Assembly (NCBI GenBank): GCA_963931635.1
Contig: OZ007034.1
Coordinates: 2,666,001-2,730,000, forward strand
Direction: 5' to 3'
DNA length: 64,000 nt
Source: Caccoplasma sp905210875
GTDB lineage: Bacteria; Bacteroidota; Bacteroidia; Bacteroidales; UBA11471
Shown piece by piece: positions 46,281 through 55,036 of this stretch. Every line of letters starts with the position of its first letter. The first letter of the stretch is position 1. The notes below the pieces were generated by a model, which searched no databases, was not told where the DNA came from, and worked only from the letters and a program-made list of their open reading frames with translations. Both the position numbers and the translations under genes were made by a program.

Positions 46281-46323
46281 AGAACAACAGGGAGGCCCTC
46301 GCTGAGGGCCTCCCTGTTGTTCT
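46281..46323 (-). terminator. Perfect 20-base-arm hairpin after the kinase-fusion gene
   Basis: AGAACAACAGGGAGGCCCTC pairs exactly with its complement at 46304-46323 around a 3-base loop. It lies 17 bases after the stop of the gene at 46340. Confidence 0.75.
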
Positions 46324-46339
46324 GATATAAAAGATATAT

Positions 46340-47482
46340 TTATCGGCGGATGTGTATCTGCATGGCTTTTTCAATAGGCTTCTCACTGACAAATATCAGG
46401 TATCCTCCCCCACCAGCTCCGCTGAGTTTCCAACCGAACACGTCGTCTTTATGTAGATCTATTTCTTTCTGTATGTCGTCATACATCATATGGGGGAACA
46501 TGACAATTTGTGCTTCAAAAGATTTCCGCATCTGCTCTCCGAATGCTCGAACATCGCGGGCATTGATAGCCTCCCAACACGCATGAGCGGCATCGCTCAA
46601 CGCCTTGGCATTCTCGGGAGTGATGTGCGTTTCGGACAATACATCGTATGACGCACGGCGTGGATAAAGCGGATAGAGCCACAAACGTTCTTCAATCCAG
46701 CGCAACAAATCCGGGTCGGTATTGCTGTCTATCTTTTCAGGCCAATAATCGCCATTGTACTCAAACTTGTTCAAGCCTGGCATGACTATACCCAATGAAT
46801 CTTGTGACCCACTCACGTATTTGGTTCCGGGAGGGTTTTCAAAGCAGAAGAGGGTCTTGGCCAGTTTCTCCTTGTCGCCCTCAGGTATATCGGTCTGCCA
46901 CAACTCAATGGCTTTCTTGCGTGAAGAGGTAGACATACCGCTCCGGTCATTAAATTCATACTCAGGCTCTACCGATATGGTTAATACGGGTCCCGGATAG
47001 CAACGGCTCACAAACGGCTGGTCGAGCCAACCTCCCGCCAAGTCGATTCGATACGGAATGCGACATTCCCGACGTAACATCGTTGTAGATCGTGCAGGCA
47101 GATTCCCGTGAGGTATGCGCTTGCTTACCATATATTCGATACCCAACTCCTTGCACAATTTCTCTTTCAAAGGTGTAGCCCCATCGGAATTGACAAAGAA
47201 GATATCGGGTTTCAATGCTCTTAACTCTTTCTCAAAATCGAGCAATCCGCTACCGCTATTTATCCACGCATCTTTTACCACACGAAGGGCCTTGACCATA
47301 TAGAGACGTTCTGCCTCGGTATTGATGGTCTTTCGGGCCTTCAACTCATAGATTGTCTTATCGGAGCCAATACCCACATAGAGGTCGCCATGCGAAGCTG
47401 CTTCTTCAAAGAAAGCGACATGGCCGCTATGCAGCATATCGTAACAGCCCGATACAAAAACTTTTTTTCTTTTCTCTCCCAT
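46340..47482 (-). CDS. Nucleotidyltransferase–GHMP sugar kinase fusion
   Basis: A 380-residue two-domain protein. Residues 1-135 form a cytidylyltransferase-like domain with VFVSGCYDMLHSGH (HxGH motif). Residues about 140-380 resemble sugar-1-kinases of the GHMP family: IPYRIDLAGGWLDQP (substrate side), SGMSTSSRKKA (ATP loop) and LSGAGGGGYLIFV (C-terminal glycine motif). The kinase part is only about 240 residues, shorter than usual, with about 60 residues missing ahead of the ATP loop. It follows the guanylyltransferase by 15 bases, so a nucleotide-activated sugar such as GDP-heptose or GDP-fucose is a reasonable guess, not proven. Confidence 0.75.
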   Translation of the reverse strand: MGEKRKKVFVSGCYDMLHSGHVAFFEEAASHGDLYVGIGSDKTIYELKARKTINTEAERLYMVKALRVVKDAWINSGSGLLDFEKELRALKPDIFFVNSDGATPLKEKLCKELGIEYMVSKRIPHGNLPARSTTMLRRECRIPYRIDLAGGWLDQPFVSRCYPGPVLTISVEPEYEFNDRSGMSTSSRKKAIELWQTDIPEGDKEKLAKTLFCFENPPGTKYVSGSQDSLGIVMPGLNKFEYNGDYWPEKIDSNTDPDLLRWIEERLWLYPLYPRRASYDVLSETHITPENAKALSDAAHACWEAINARDVRAFGEQMRKSFEAQIVMFPHMMYDDIQKEIDLHKDDVFGWKLSGAGGGGYLIFVSEKPIEKAMQIHIRR

Positions 47483-47497
47483 TCCTAAATATAATTT

Positions 47498-48562
47498 TCA
47501 ATTCATGCTTTTTGAATACTCTTTTATATGTTGCTCATCATCGAGACGACATATCAACAGGGTGCCGTCTTTCTCGGCTACAATATATCCGTCGAGACCT
47601 TGCACGACAACCCGTTTTCCCGATGGGACATGCACGATGCAGTGTCGGGTATCGAACATCTTAACGGCATCGCCTACACAGGCATTGTCGTTCTTATCGC
47701 GAGGCAACAGAGTGTGAAGCGACCCCCATGTTCCCAAATCGGACCACCCGAAGTCGGCCGGGAATACATATATGTTGGAGGCTTTTTCCATGATGGCATA
47801 GTCGACCGATATGTTCTCGCACAAGGGGAAATTTTCATCGACTGCAACTTGTTCGTCTGCGGTATAGAATGCAGGGACCAGCCCATCGAATATCCCGGCT
47901 ATGGACGGGCAATAGTCTCTGAATGCCTTTTCGAGCGTGGCGGCACTCCATAAGAAGAGCCCCGAATTCCAATAATAATGACCATCGGCCACATACTGCC
48001 GGGCCACTTCGAGAGAGGGTTTTTCTCGGAACGACTCTACTCGACAGATTTCTCTGTTGCAAGGATTTTCGGTACACTCCGCGATATAACCATAGCCGGT
48101 CTCAGGACGTGTGGGTTTCATACCCAATGTGAGTATGGCATCATTATTGGTCACAAAATCCAGTGAACGGTTTATGACCCGCCGGAACTCCGGCAGATTG
48201 GTTACCACATGATCCGACGGCGTAACAACAATCGCCGCCCGTGGATTTCTCGATTTTATCTTCCACCCGGCATAAGCTATGCATGGGGCCGTATTGCGCA
48301 TACAAGGTTCAAGTAAAATATTCGATGAGGGAATATCGGGCAACTGCTCTTCTACCAGTCGTTTATACTTTTTTGAGGTTACCACCCATATGTTTTCGGG
48401 CTGCACAACCGACGAAAACCTATCGACAGTAAGTTGTATGAGTGTACGCCCACAACCGATTATATCTATAAACTGTTTGGGGACATCTGGGGTACTCATC
48501 GGCCAGAAACGACTGCCTATTCCCCCAGCCATTATGACAAGATGGGCCTCTTCTTTCGCCAT
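47498..48562 (-). CDS. manC: Mannose-1-phosphate guanylyltransferase
   Basis: A 354-residue enzyme making GDP-mannose from GTP and mannose 1-phosphate. The signature IMAGGIGSRFWPMSTPDVPKQF is intact but for the usual Leu-to-Phe change, and FREKPSLEVARQY and WSDLGTWGSLH are conserved further on. It lacks the C-terminal isomerase domain of bifunctional AlgA-type enzymes. The ATG at 48562 (MAKEEAHL) is used; an upstream in-frame start is TTG only. It is the first gene of a two-gene unit with the kinase fusion. Confidence 0.92.
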   Translation of the reverse strand: MAKEEAHLVIMAGGIGSRFWPMSTPDVPKQFIDIIGCGRTLIQLTVDRFSSVVQPENIWVVTSKKYKRLVEEQLPDIPSSNILLEPCMRNTAPCIAYAGWKIKSRNPRAAIVVTPSDHVVTNLPEFRRVINRSLDFVTNNDAILTLGMKPTRPETGYGYIAECTENPCNREICRVESFREKPSLEVARQYVADGHYYWNSGLFLWSAATLEKAFRDYCPSIAGIFDGLVPAFYTADEQVAVDENFPLCENISVDYAIMEKASNIYVFPADFGWSDLGTWGSLHTLLPRDKNDNACVGDAVKMFDTRHCIVHVPSGKRVVVQGLDGYIVAEKDGTLLICRLDDEQHIKEYSKSMN

Positions 48563-48682
48563 TTTTCTTGTATTCAATTAAAGTTGCTAAGATAGCTGTT
48601 TCTTTATTTTTAAGCAAAAAAAACTCATAAAAGAATGCGAAGAGAAATCCTTTCGACAAGTTTTGCTCTAAAATGCCTCATT

Positions 48683-48714
48683 ATTGTTCTTTATTGTATA
48701 TACAGATAAATTTG
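48683..48714 (+). promoter_or_regulatory. Possible distal promoter for the acyl-CoA synthetase unit
   Basis: ATTG at 48683-48686, a 20-base spacer and TAAATTTG at 48707-48714 fit the consensus form with a weak -33 box, about 150 bases before the ATG at 48865. Confidence 0.35.
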
Positions 48715-48805
48715 CAAACTGTCATAAATTATTTATCCATAAAACATTATCAGTGTTTGGGGCGGTTTCTATACAGAGACTGAACCGAAAAAAACTGTCT
48801 CACAT

Positions 48806-48835
48806 CTTGTCATTGCACAAAATAGCCTATATTTG
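48806..48835 (+). promoter_or_regulatory. Proximal promoter for the acyl-CoA synthetase unit
   Basis: TATATTTG at 48828-48835 is an exact -7 element; CTTG at 48806-48809 lies 18 bases upstream, slightly short of the usual spacing. It overlaps a possible upstream start for the next gene, so the ATG at 48865 is preferred. Confidence 0.45.
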
Positions 48836-48864
48836 TGCAGTTTCTCCGACATAAAAAATATAAG

Positions 48865-49215
48865 ATGACACCAACTGAGATTGCTCTTAAAGAAAAAGAA
48901 GAGATTGTTTTACAATCATTTAAAGGCATATTTCCCGACATAGAATCCTTTTATGCGACCTGTTATCTCATCGTCCGCAACGGACATGAATGGGAACAAG
49001 AGAAATCGGACATGTGGGAAAAGAAGTGTGAAACGGTAACTTGGTTCCGGCATAAAATCGAGCAACTGCTCACCGCCAACCATCTGCCCGGTGAAGATAT
49101 AGTAGCCGACATTGCCAGCGACTATTTCGAAGATTATGTGCACTACATCGACCGCAAATTCGATATAACCAACGAAAAGTATATACATTATATCAAACAA
49201 CTACAACTCATCTAA
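48865..49215 (+). CDS. Conserved hypothetical protein
   Basis: A 116-residue cytoplasmic protein rich in Glu, Lys and aromatic residues, with segments such as FPDIESFYATCYLIVRNGHE and DYFEDYVHYIDRKFDIT. There is no signal peptide or recognised motif. The start at 48865 is fixed by the -7 element that overlaps the earlier alternative. It lies 19 bases before the acyl-CoA synthetase and is probably co-transcribed. I do not recognise the family. Confidence 0.6.
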   Translation: MTPTEIALKEKEEIVLQSFKGIFPDIESFYATCYLIVRNGHEWEQEKSDMWEKKCETVTWFRHKIEQLLTANHLPGEDIVADIASDYFEDYVHYIDRKFDITNEKYIHYIKQLQLI

Positions 49216-49234
49216 AACCTAAATCTAACACGAC

Positions 49235-50884
49235 ATGGAAAAAAGTTTCAACGCATATATCGAAAACTCCATTCGCGAAAATTGGGAACTGGCGGCATTG
49301 AGCGATTTTAAAGGCGTATCATACAGCTACAAGGACATCGCCCGCAAGATAGAAAAAATGCACATCCTCATGGAGGCGGCCGGAGTAAAGAAAGGCGACA
49401 AGATAGCCATCTGCGGGCGCAACTCGTCGCACTGGGCCGTTGCTTTCTTTGCCACGCTTACCTATGGTGCTGTGGTAGTACCCATACTCCACGAGTTCAA
49501 ACCCGATAACATACATCACATCGTCAACCATTCCGAGTCAAAACTTCTGTTTGTAGGTGACATTGTATATGAAAACATCGACAAAAACAGAATGCCTCAT
49601 CTTACGGGTATTATTCTCATCAACGACTTTTCTGTGCTACATAGTAAAAGCTCCAAACTCACCAATGCCCGGGAACATCTCAACCAATATTTCGGCGATA
49701 AATATCCCGAACGATTCCGCAAAGAAGACGTTTGCTATCACAAGGATGAACCCGAAGAGCTGGCACTCATCAACTATACCTCGGGCTCAACCGGATTTTC
49801 AAAAGGAGTGATGCTGCCCTACCGCAGCCTGTGGACCAACCTGAAATTCTGCTACGAAAACATGACCTATCTCCATGCCGGCGACCGAGTTGTGTCGATG
49901 CTTCCCATGGCCCACATGTACGGACTCATGGTCGAGCTATGCAACTGCTTTGCCAAAGGGTGCCACATACATTTTCTGACCCGTATGCCTTCTCCCAAAA
50001 TCATCATGGACGCCTTTGCCGAGGTAAAACCGCGTGTCGTCATCACCGTACCCCTTATCATCGAAAAAGTAATTCGCGGACAAGTATTCCCCATGCTTGA
50101 AAAGCCTCTCATGCAGGTGCTGATGAAAATACCATTTGTCAACACCCAACTGCAACAGCAAATCAAGGCCAAACTCGAAGAGGCTTTTGGTGGAAACATG
50201 GAAGAGATTATCATCGGCGGAGCTGCTCTCAATCACGAAATAGAGCTCTTCCTGCACAAAATAGGCTTTCCCTACACCATCGGTTACGGCATGACCGAAT
50301 GTGCTCCGCTCATCTCCTACTCTCCGTGGCAAAAGGCTCGTGTAGGCTCGTGCGGAAAAGTGATAGACCGCACCGAAGCCCGCATTGAATCGGCCGATCC
50401 ATTGCACATCGTGGGCGAACTTCATGTCAAGGGTGACAGTGTCATGCTGGGATATTACAAAAATCAAGAAGCCACCGACGCCGTCTTGAAAGAGGGTTGG
50501 CTCAATACCGGCGACCTGGCTATTCTCGACGAAGACAATTATATCTACCTTAAAGGCCGTAGCAAAAGCATGATTCTGGGACCTTCGGGACAGAATATTT
50601 ATCCCGAAGAAATCGAAGCCCGCATCAACAACCTGCCCTATGTCAACGAGTCGATTGTCATTGAGCAAGAGGGGAAACTGGTAGCTCTCATATATCCCGA
50701 CCTTGAAAATGCCGAAAGACAAGGTTTATCCAAGAAAATCGAAGAAATCATGGAAGAAAACCGCATAACAGTCAACAAAATCTTGCCTGGATACAGTCAA
50801 ATTGCCAAAATCAAACTCTACTACGAAGAATTTGAGAAGACCCCCAAACGCAGTATCAAACGTTATCTTTACCAGAACGCTTAA
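49235..50884 (+). CDS. AMP-dependent long-chain acyl-CoA synthetase
   Basis: A 549-residue ANL-superfamily enzyme that activates a fatty acid as acyl-AMP and passes it to CoA. The phosphate-binding loop is YTSGSTGFSKGVMLPY (residues about 178-193), followed by MTECAPLISY, LNTGDLAILDEDNYIYLKGR and the C-terminal lysine motif KRSIKRYL. It closely resembles bacterial AMP-binding acyl-CoA synthetases and has no carrier or condensation domain. Chain-length preference is not known. Confidence 0.88.
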   Translation: MEKSFNAYIENSIRENWELAALSDFKGVSYSYKDIARKIEKMHILMEAAGVKKGDKIAICGRNSSHWAVAFFATLTYGAVVVPILHEFKPDNIHHIVNHSESKLLFVGDIVYENIDKNRMPHLTGIILINDFSVLHSKSSKLTNAREHLNQYFGDKYPERFRKEDVCYHKDEPEELALINYTSGSTGFSKGVMLPYRSLWTNLKFCYENMTYLHAGDRVVSMLPMAHMYGLMVELCNCFAKGCHIHFLTRMPSPKIIMDAFAEVKPRVVITVPLIIEKVIRGQVFPMLEKPLMQVLMKIPFVNTQLQQQIKAKLEEAFGGNMEEIIIGGAALNHEIELFLHKIGFPYTIGYGMTECAPLISYSPWQKARVGSCGKVIDRTEARIESADPLHIVGELHVKGDSVMLGYYKNQEATDAVLKEGWLNTGDLAILDEDNYIYLKGRSKSMILGPSGQNIYPEEIEARINNLPYVNESIVIEQEGKLVALIYPDLENAERQGLSKKIEEIMEENRITVNKILPGYSQIAKIKLYYEEFEKTPKRSIKRYLYQNA

Positions 50885-50914
50885 TCCCCATCTTTAAAAA
50901 CATAATTCCTTAAC

Positions 50915-50956
50915 AGAGAAACAGAGAGGCTCGATATCGAGCCTCTCTGTTTCTCT
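50915..50956. terminator. 42-base perfect palindrome between convergent genes
   Basis: AGAGAAACAGAGAGGCTCGA and its exact complement flank a two-base centre, between the acyl-CoA synthetase and uvrA genes. It overlaps the last base of the uvrA stop codon and can end both transcripts. Confidence 0.8.
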
Positions 50957-53766
50957 TATTTCGATGTCAGAGGTGGAAACCCCAGTTTCTCCCGCAGAAA
51001 ATGTCCGGTATAAGAAGTAGCACACTGGGCCACCTCCTCGGGTGTACCACAACACACGACATACCCACCGGCATCGCCTCCTTCAGGACCCATGTCGATA
51101 ACGTAATCGGCACTCTTGATAACCTCCATGTTGTGCTCGACAATGACAACGGTATGGCCCTTCTCCAGCAAAGCATTGAAAGCGGCCAGCAAAGTTTTGA
51201 TGTCGTGAATGTGCAGCCCCGTTGTCGGTTCGTCAAAGACAAAAATCGTCGGTTCCTGTTTTTCATTACTCAGGAAATAGGCCAGTTTCACCCGCTGATT
51301 TTCACCCCCCGATAGCGTAGAGGAGGTCTGCCCCATCTTAATATAGCCAAGGCCCACATCTTGCAAAGGTTTCAGCCTCCGCACGATTTTCTTCTCGGTC
51401 GTACCGGGATTTTCAGAAAAAAACTCTACGGCTTGGTTGACCGTCATGTCGAGGACGTCGGCTATATTCTTCCCCCGGTATTCCACTTCGAGAATATCGG
51501 GTTTAAAACGTTTTCCATGGCACGACTCACAAGGGAGCACCAAGTCGGCCATAAACTGCATCTCGACCGTAATGGTACCATCGCCCTTGCATTCTTCACA
51601 ACGGCCACCCTCGACATTGAATGAAAAATAGGCGGCCGGGAACCCCATCTGCTTGGCAGCCTGCTGGTCGGCAAAGAGCTTCCGTATTTCGTCGAAAGCT
51701 TTGAGATAGGTGGCGGGATTGGAGCGGGAGGAGTGGCCGATGGGATTCTGGTCGACAAACTCGATGTGTTTCATCAACGATACGTCGCCCGACAAACGCC
51801 CGTAAGTTCCCGGCATCTCACCCTCTTCGTTGTAGCAGCGGGCCAGCGAGCGGTAAAAGACATCACGCACCAGAGATGACTTTCCTGAGCCACTTACACC
51901 GGTCACCACTGTCATGGCATAAAGAGGAAAGCGCACATTAATATTTTTCAAGTTATTGTGCACGGCACCTTCTATCTCGATATAATTATGCCACAAACGT
52001 CGCTGTGCGGGAACAGGGATAGATTCTTTCCCGGTAAGGTACTTGGCAGTATAGCTGCGCTCTGCCTTTTCAAGACCGTCAAAAGTTCCCTGATAGACCA
52101 CTTCTCCGCCCAGGCGTCCTGCCTGCGGACCAATATCGATAATATAATCGGCCGCCCGTATGATGTCTTCGTCGTGCTCAACAATGATTACGGTATTACC
52201 CAACTGTTGAAGGCGTCGCAAGACCTGAATGAGCAGCGCCGTGTCGCGCGAATGGAGGCCGATGCTCGGCTCATCGAGAATATAAAGTGAGCCCACCAGA
52301 CTGCTGCCCAGCGATGTGGCCAGATTGATACGCTGGCTCTCTCCACCCGAAAGCGTCGAGGAGAGACGGTTGAGAGTGAGATAGTCAAGTCCCACATCGG
52401 ATAGGAATTCCAAACGATTGTTTATCTCGGTGAGCAATCGCTTGGCCACGGCTGCATCGTAATCGTCGAGGTGGAGATTTCCAAAAAACTTTCGCAACTC
52501 TGCAATAGACATGGCCACCAGCTCGGAGATGGACTTTCCCCCCACCTTTACATATTGTGCCTGCGGCTTCAACCGGCCGCCATGACACTCTGGGCAAGTG
52601 GTTTTGCCCCGGTAACGGGCCAGCATGACCCGATACTGTATCTTATACTGATTCTCTTCCACCATGTGGAAGAAATCGTTAATACCCTTGAACATCGCAT
52701 TTCCATTCCAGAGGAGAGATTTCTGGGCATCGGTAAGCTGGTAATAAGGCCGGTGTATGGGGAACCGCGATGCCTCGGCCACACTTATCAGTGCTTTTTT
52801 CCATTCGCTCATCTTCTCACCTTTCCAGCACACGACAGCATCGTCGTAGACCGAAAGCGATTTATTCGGTATCACCAAATCTTCGTCAATGCCTATCACT
52901 TTTCCAAATCCTTCACACACAGGACAAGCGCCGATAGGGCTATTAAAGTTGAACATCAAATCGTTTGGCTCTTCAAATGTCATACCGTCGGCCTCGAAAC
53001 GATTGGAAAAATGATGCGACTCCACTCCCGAGGCAAGGTAGAAGCGCAACAAGCACTCGCCATGGCCTTCGTAGAAAGCCGTCTCAACCGAATCGGTAAG
53101 CCGGCTTATGGCATCTGGGGTATGAGACACCACCGAACGATCTACCAACAGAAAGACATCGGTCTGTTTCAGTATTGTCTCATCATAAGCCAAAAGTTCT
53201 TCCAGCCGCATGATTTCACCCTTAAACTCTGCTCGGCTGTATCCTCCTTTGAGTAGGATATCAAGAACCGTATGCGGAGCACGTTCGTCAGAAAATTTTA
53301 CAGGCGTGAGAAGAGCCATGCGTGTACCGTCGGGATAATCGAGAGCACATACCACAACGTCTTCGACACGATGCTTCTTTACCTCCTTTCCCGATATGGG
53401 AGAATAGGTCTTTCCGATGCGGGCAAAGAGCATACGCAGGTAATCGTAAATCTCCGACGATGTACCCACAGTAGAACGAGGATTCCGTGTATTGACTTTC
53501 TGTTCAATGGCTATGGCCGGTGGAATTCCTTTGATAGAGTCACATTCGGGCTTGCTCATGCGGCCAAGAAACTGGCGGGCATAAGCCGAGAGACTCTCCA
53601 CATACCGACGTTGCCCCTCGGCATATAGTGTATCAAAGGCCAACGACGATTTTCCCGAACCCGACAGGCCGGTAATAACAATCAGTTGGTTACGGGGTAT
53701 TTCCAAGTTGATATTCTTCAAATTATTGACTCGGGCCCCCTTTATGGATATGGTTTGTTCCGACAT
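50956..53766 (-). CDS. uvrA: UvrABC excinuclease subunit A
   Basis: A 936-residue damage-recognition ATPase. Two ABC domains each have a Walker A motif (GLSGSGKSSLAFDTL and GVSGSGKSSLVRDVFY) and a signature (STLSGGESQRINLA and STLSGGENQRVKLA). Zinc cysteines occur in ACPVCEGFGK, CPECHGG, CEECKGDG and PCESCHGKRF. The ATG at 53766 (MSEQTISI) is used, since a promoter lies just upstream and rules out earlier in-frame starts. It initiates nucleotide excision repair with UvrB. Confidence 0.96.
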   Translation of the reverse strand: MSEQTISIKGARVNNLKNINLEIPRNQLIVITGLSGSGKSSLAFDTLYAEGQRRYVESLSAYARQFLGRMSKPECDSIKGIPPAIAIEQKVNTRNPRSTVGTSSEIYDYLRMLFARIGKTYSPISGKEVKKHRVEDVVVCALDYPDGTRMALLTPVKFSDERAPHTVLDILLKGGYSRAEFKGEIMRLEELLAYDETILKQTDVFLLVDRSVVSHTPDAISRLTDSVETAFYEGHGECLLRFYLASGVESHHFSNRFEADGMTFEEPNDLMFNFNSPIGACPVCEGFGKVIGIDEDLVIPNKSLSVYDDAVVCWKGEKMSEWKKALISVAEASRFPIHRPYYQLTDAQKSLLWNGNAMFKGINDFFHMVEENQYKIQYRVMLARYRGKTTCPECHGGRLKPQAQYVKVGGKSISELVAMSIAELRKFFGNLHLDDYDAAVAKRLLTEINNRLEFLSDVGLDYLTLNRLSSTLSGGESQRINLATSLGSSLVGSLYILDEPSIGLHSRDTALLIQVLRRLQQLGNTVIIVEHDEDIIRAADYIIDIGPQAGRLGGEVVYQGTFDGLEKAERSYTAKYLTGKESIPVPAQRRLWHNYIEIEGAVHNNLKNINVRFPLYAMTVVTGVSGSGKSSLVRDVFYRSLARCYNEEGEMPGTYGRLSGDVSLMKHIEFVDQNPIGHSSRSNPATYLKAFDEIRKLFADQQAAKQMGFPAAYFSFNVEGGRCEECKGDGTITVEMQFMADLVLPCESCHGKRFKPDILEVEYRGKNIADVLDMTVNQAVEFFSENPGTTEKKIVRRLKPLQDVGLGYIKMGQTSSTLSGGENQRVKLAYFLSNEKQEPTIFVFDEPTTGLHIHDIKTLLAAFNALLEKGHTVVIVEHNMEVIKSADYVIDMGPEGGDAGGYVVCCGTPEEVAQCATSYTGHFLREKLGFPPLTSK

Positions 53767-53788
53767 ACCTTTCTCTTGAATATTCACG

Positions 53789-53821
53789 CAAAGATAGAAA
53801 TAAAACTCATACTGCATCAAG
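53789..53821 (-). promoter_or_regulatory. Promoter for uvrA
   Basis: On the minus strand CTTG (53818-53821), a 21-base spacer and TATCTTTG (53789-53796) fit the consensus, 22 bases before the uvrA start. I see no SOS-type operator by eye. Confidence 0.55.
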
Positions 53822-53935
53822 TCGCACATACATCTCTTGACAAGGGTCTTCTCATTTTCTCATGAAAAACATCAAGAGAAATAAAAAAGCTCATTTTTTT
53901 CATCGACCGAACGATACAAGAGACGATTTTTTTGT

Positions 53936-53943
53936 TATCTTTG
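53936..53943 (+). promoter_or_regulatory. -7 element for the YtxH gene
   Basis: TATCTTTG matches TAnnTTTG, 27 bases before the ATG at 53971. A matching -33 box is not evident. Confidence 0.4.
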
Positions 53944-53970
53944 TGGTAAACCCATAAAATTTTCTGTATT

Positions 53971-54192
53971 ATGAAATGTGCTTCATTATTAGCCGGATTT
54001 CTGACAGGCGCTGCCATCGGTGCTGCCCTCGGAATACTTTTTGCGCCGGAAAAAGGCGAAGACACGCGCAGTAAAATCAACGAAGTACTTCGTGAAAACG
54101 GCATCAAGTTAAGCCGCGAAGACATGGAAAATCTTGTCAATAAAATCGCAGCAAAACTCAAACTCGACAAAGCCGTAGAGAAAGAAGTTTGA
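53971..54192 (+). CDS. YtxH domain-containing protein
   Basis: A 73-residue protein with an N-terminal hydrophobic glycine-rich helix (ASLLAGFLTGAAIGAALGI) and the family motif LFAPEKGEDTRSKI, then a charged helical tail. YtxH proteins are small membrane-associated proteins linked to stress in other bacteria, without a known activity. It is the first of three small genes that include a holin-like membrane protein, a common grouping in Bacteroidales. Confidence 0.85.
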   Translation: MKCASLLAGFLTGAAIGAALGILFAPEKGEDTRSKINEVLRENGIKLSREDMENLVNKIAAKLKLDKAVEKEV

Positions 54193-54207
54193 TTTTCTTT
54201 AAAATCC

Positions 54208-54245
54208 AAAGGTTTTCCGGCCAATGTGCATGGTCGGAAAACCTT
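54208..54245 (+). terminator. Hairpin between the YtxH and holin-like genes
   Basis: AAGGTTTTCCGGCCA (54209-54223) and TGGTCGGAAAACCTT (54231-54245) pair over 15 bases with one G-T wobble around a 7-base loop, but no T-run follows. It could attenuate read-through or process the transcript. Confidence 0.55.
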
Positions 54246-54276
54246 CATGCAATTTACAACCGAATAAATTCCATAT

Positions 54277-54669
54277 ATGAGCCATTCCAGCACTCCCCCT
54301 TCCATGCGGCAAATTATCGAGGAGCTAAAACAATACTTCTCCCTGCAATATGAATGGATAAAACTCGACGGCATAGAAAAGCTCACACGCATCATATCGG
54401 CCCTCATCATTCTCACGCTGTCGATAATTCTCATTTCCATCGTATTGCTATATCTGTCTCTGTCGGCCGTACACTATATCGAATCCTATACAGGAATCGT
54501 GGCTGCCTACTCCATAGTGGCAGGCATATTTTTTCTGCTTTTTATTATTTTATGGTTATTGCGCCGCGTATGCATCGTCAATCCCGTACTGCGCTTTCTA
54601 TATCACCTGTTTATAACCCCGAAAGAAGAATCCGAATCGGTTTCCACAAATAAAAACAACGAGTTATGA
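54277..54669 (+). CDS. Phage-holin-family (Holin_X-like) membrane protein
   Basis: A 130-residue protein with a charged N-terminal segment, two membrane helices (residues about 38-63 and 72-96) and a polar tail rich in Glu, Ser and Asn. It fits the DUF1469/Holin_X family of Bacteroidota. Despite the name these chromosomal proteins are not linked to phage lysis here: no phage genes surround it. Its stop overlaps the next start by four bases. Confidence 0.8.
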   Translation: MSHSSTPPSMRQIIEELKQYFSLQYEWIKLDGIEKLTRIISALIILTLSIILISIVLLYLSLSAVHYIESYTGIVAAYSIVAGIFFLLFIILWLLRRVCIVNPVLRFLYHLFITPKEESESVSTNKNNEL

Positions 54670-54908
54670 GTACGTCCAAGATAACGATGAAAACGTTGAC
54701 GCGCCAAAAGGCTGAGATACGAGCCAAGATAGCCCGACAACATAGCGAACTGGCCCAAATCTACTGGGATGCAATGGCCCCCTTTTATCGAATGGGAAAT
54801 TCTCCGCTCTCCCTGCTGAAAAATTTTTCGGTGAGTGTGGCTCTTTTTGAAGGGGTCATAGCCAGCCTGCGCTTGATAAGGAAGATTCGCGGTCTGTTCC
54901 GCAAATAA
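54666..54908 (+). CDS. Small basic protein of the YtxH–holin trio
   Basis: An 80-residue protein, basic and helical (KLTRQKAEIRAKIARQ-like start, ending RLIRKIRGLFRK), with a weakly hydrophobic segment near residues 50-65. The ATG overlaps the holin-like stop (ATGA), so the two are translationally coupled. It has no recognised domain and is known to me only by this position in Bacteroidales. Confidence 0.65.
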   Translation: MSTSKITMKTLTRQKAEIRAKIARQHSELAQIYWDAMAPFYRMGNSPLSLLKNFSVSVALFEGVIASLRLIRKIRGLFRK

Positions 54909-54995
54909 CAAGATTTATTTTCACCAGCGTTTTCCCTGCCTTTGGGGGAAACTCAAAATATTCCGGAAGTTTTTTACAATTCATACGAAATGTAT

Positions 54996-55003
54996 TATCT
55001 TTG
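54996..55003 (+). promoter_or_regulatory. -7 element for the lipoprotein gene
   Basis: TATCTTTG matches TAnnTTTG, 33 bases before the ATG at 55037. The upstream T-rich stretch near 54970 is a weak -33 candidate. Confidence 0.4.
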
Positions 55004-55036
55004 CGCCCGAAAAACTAATATAAAAATAAAACAATT

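Noticed and set aside
53817..54440. 207-codon minus-strand frame across the uvrA–YtxH gap
   Set aside because: It is antisense to YtxH and the holin-like gene and crosses the promoters of uvrA and YtxH.
54277..54669. Prophage remnant suggested by a holin-family gene
   Set aside because: No other phage genes, integrase or attachment repeats are nearby; this holin-like family is chromosomal in Bacteroidales.
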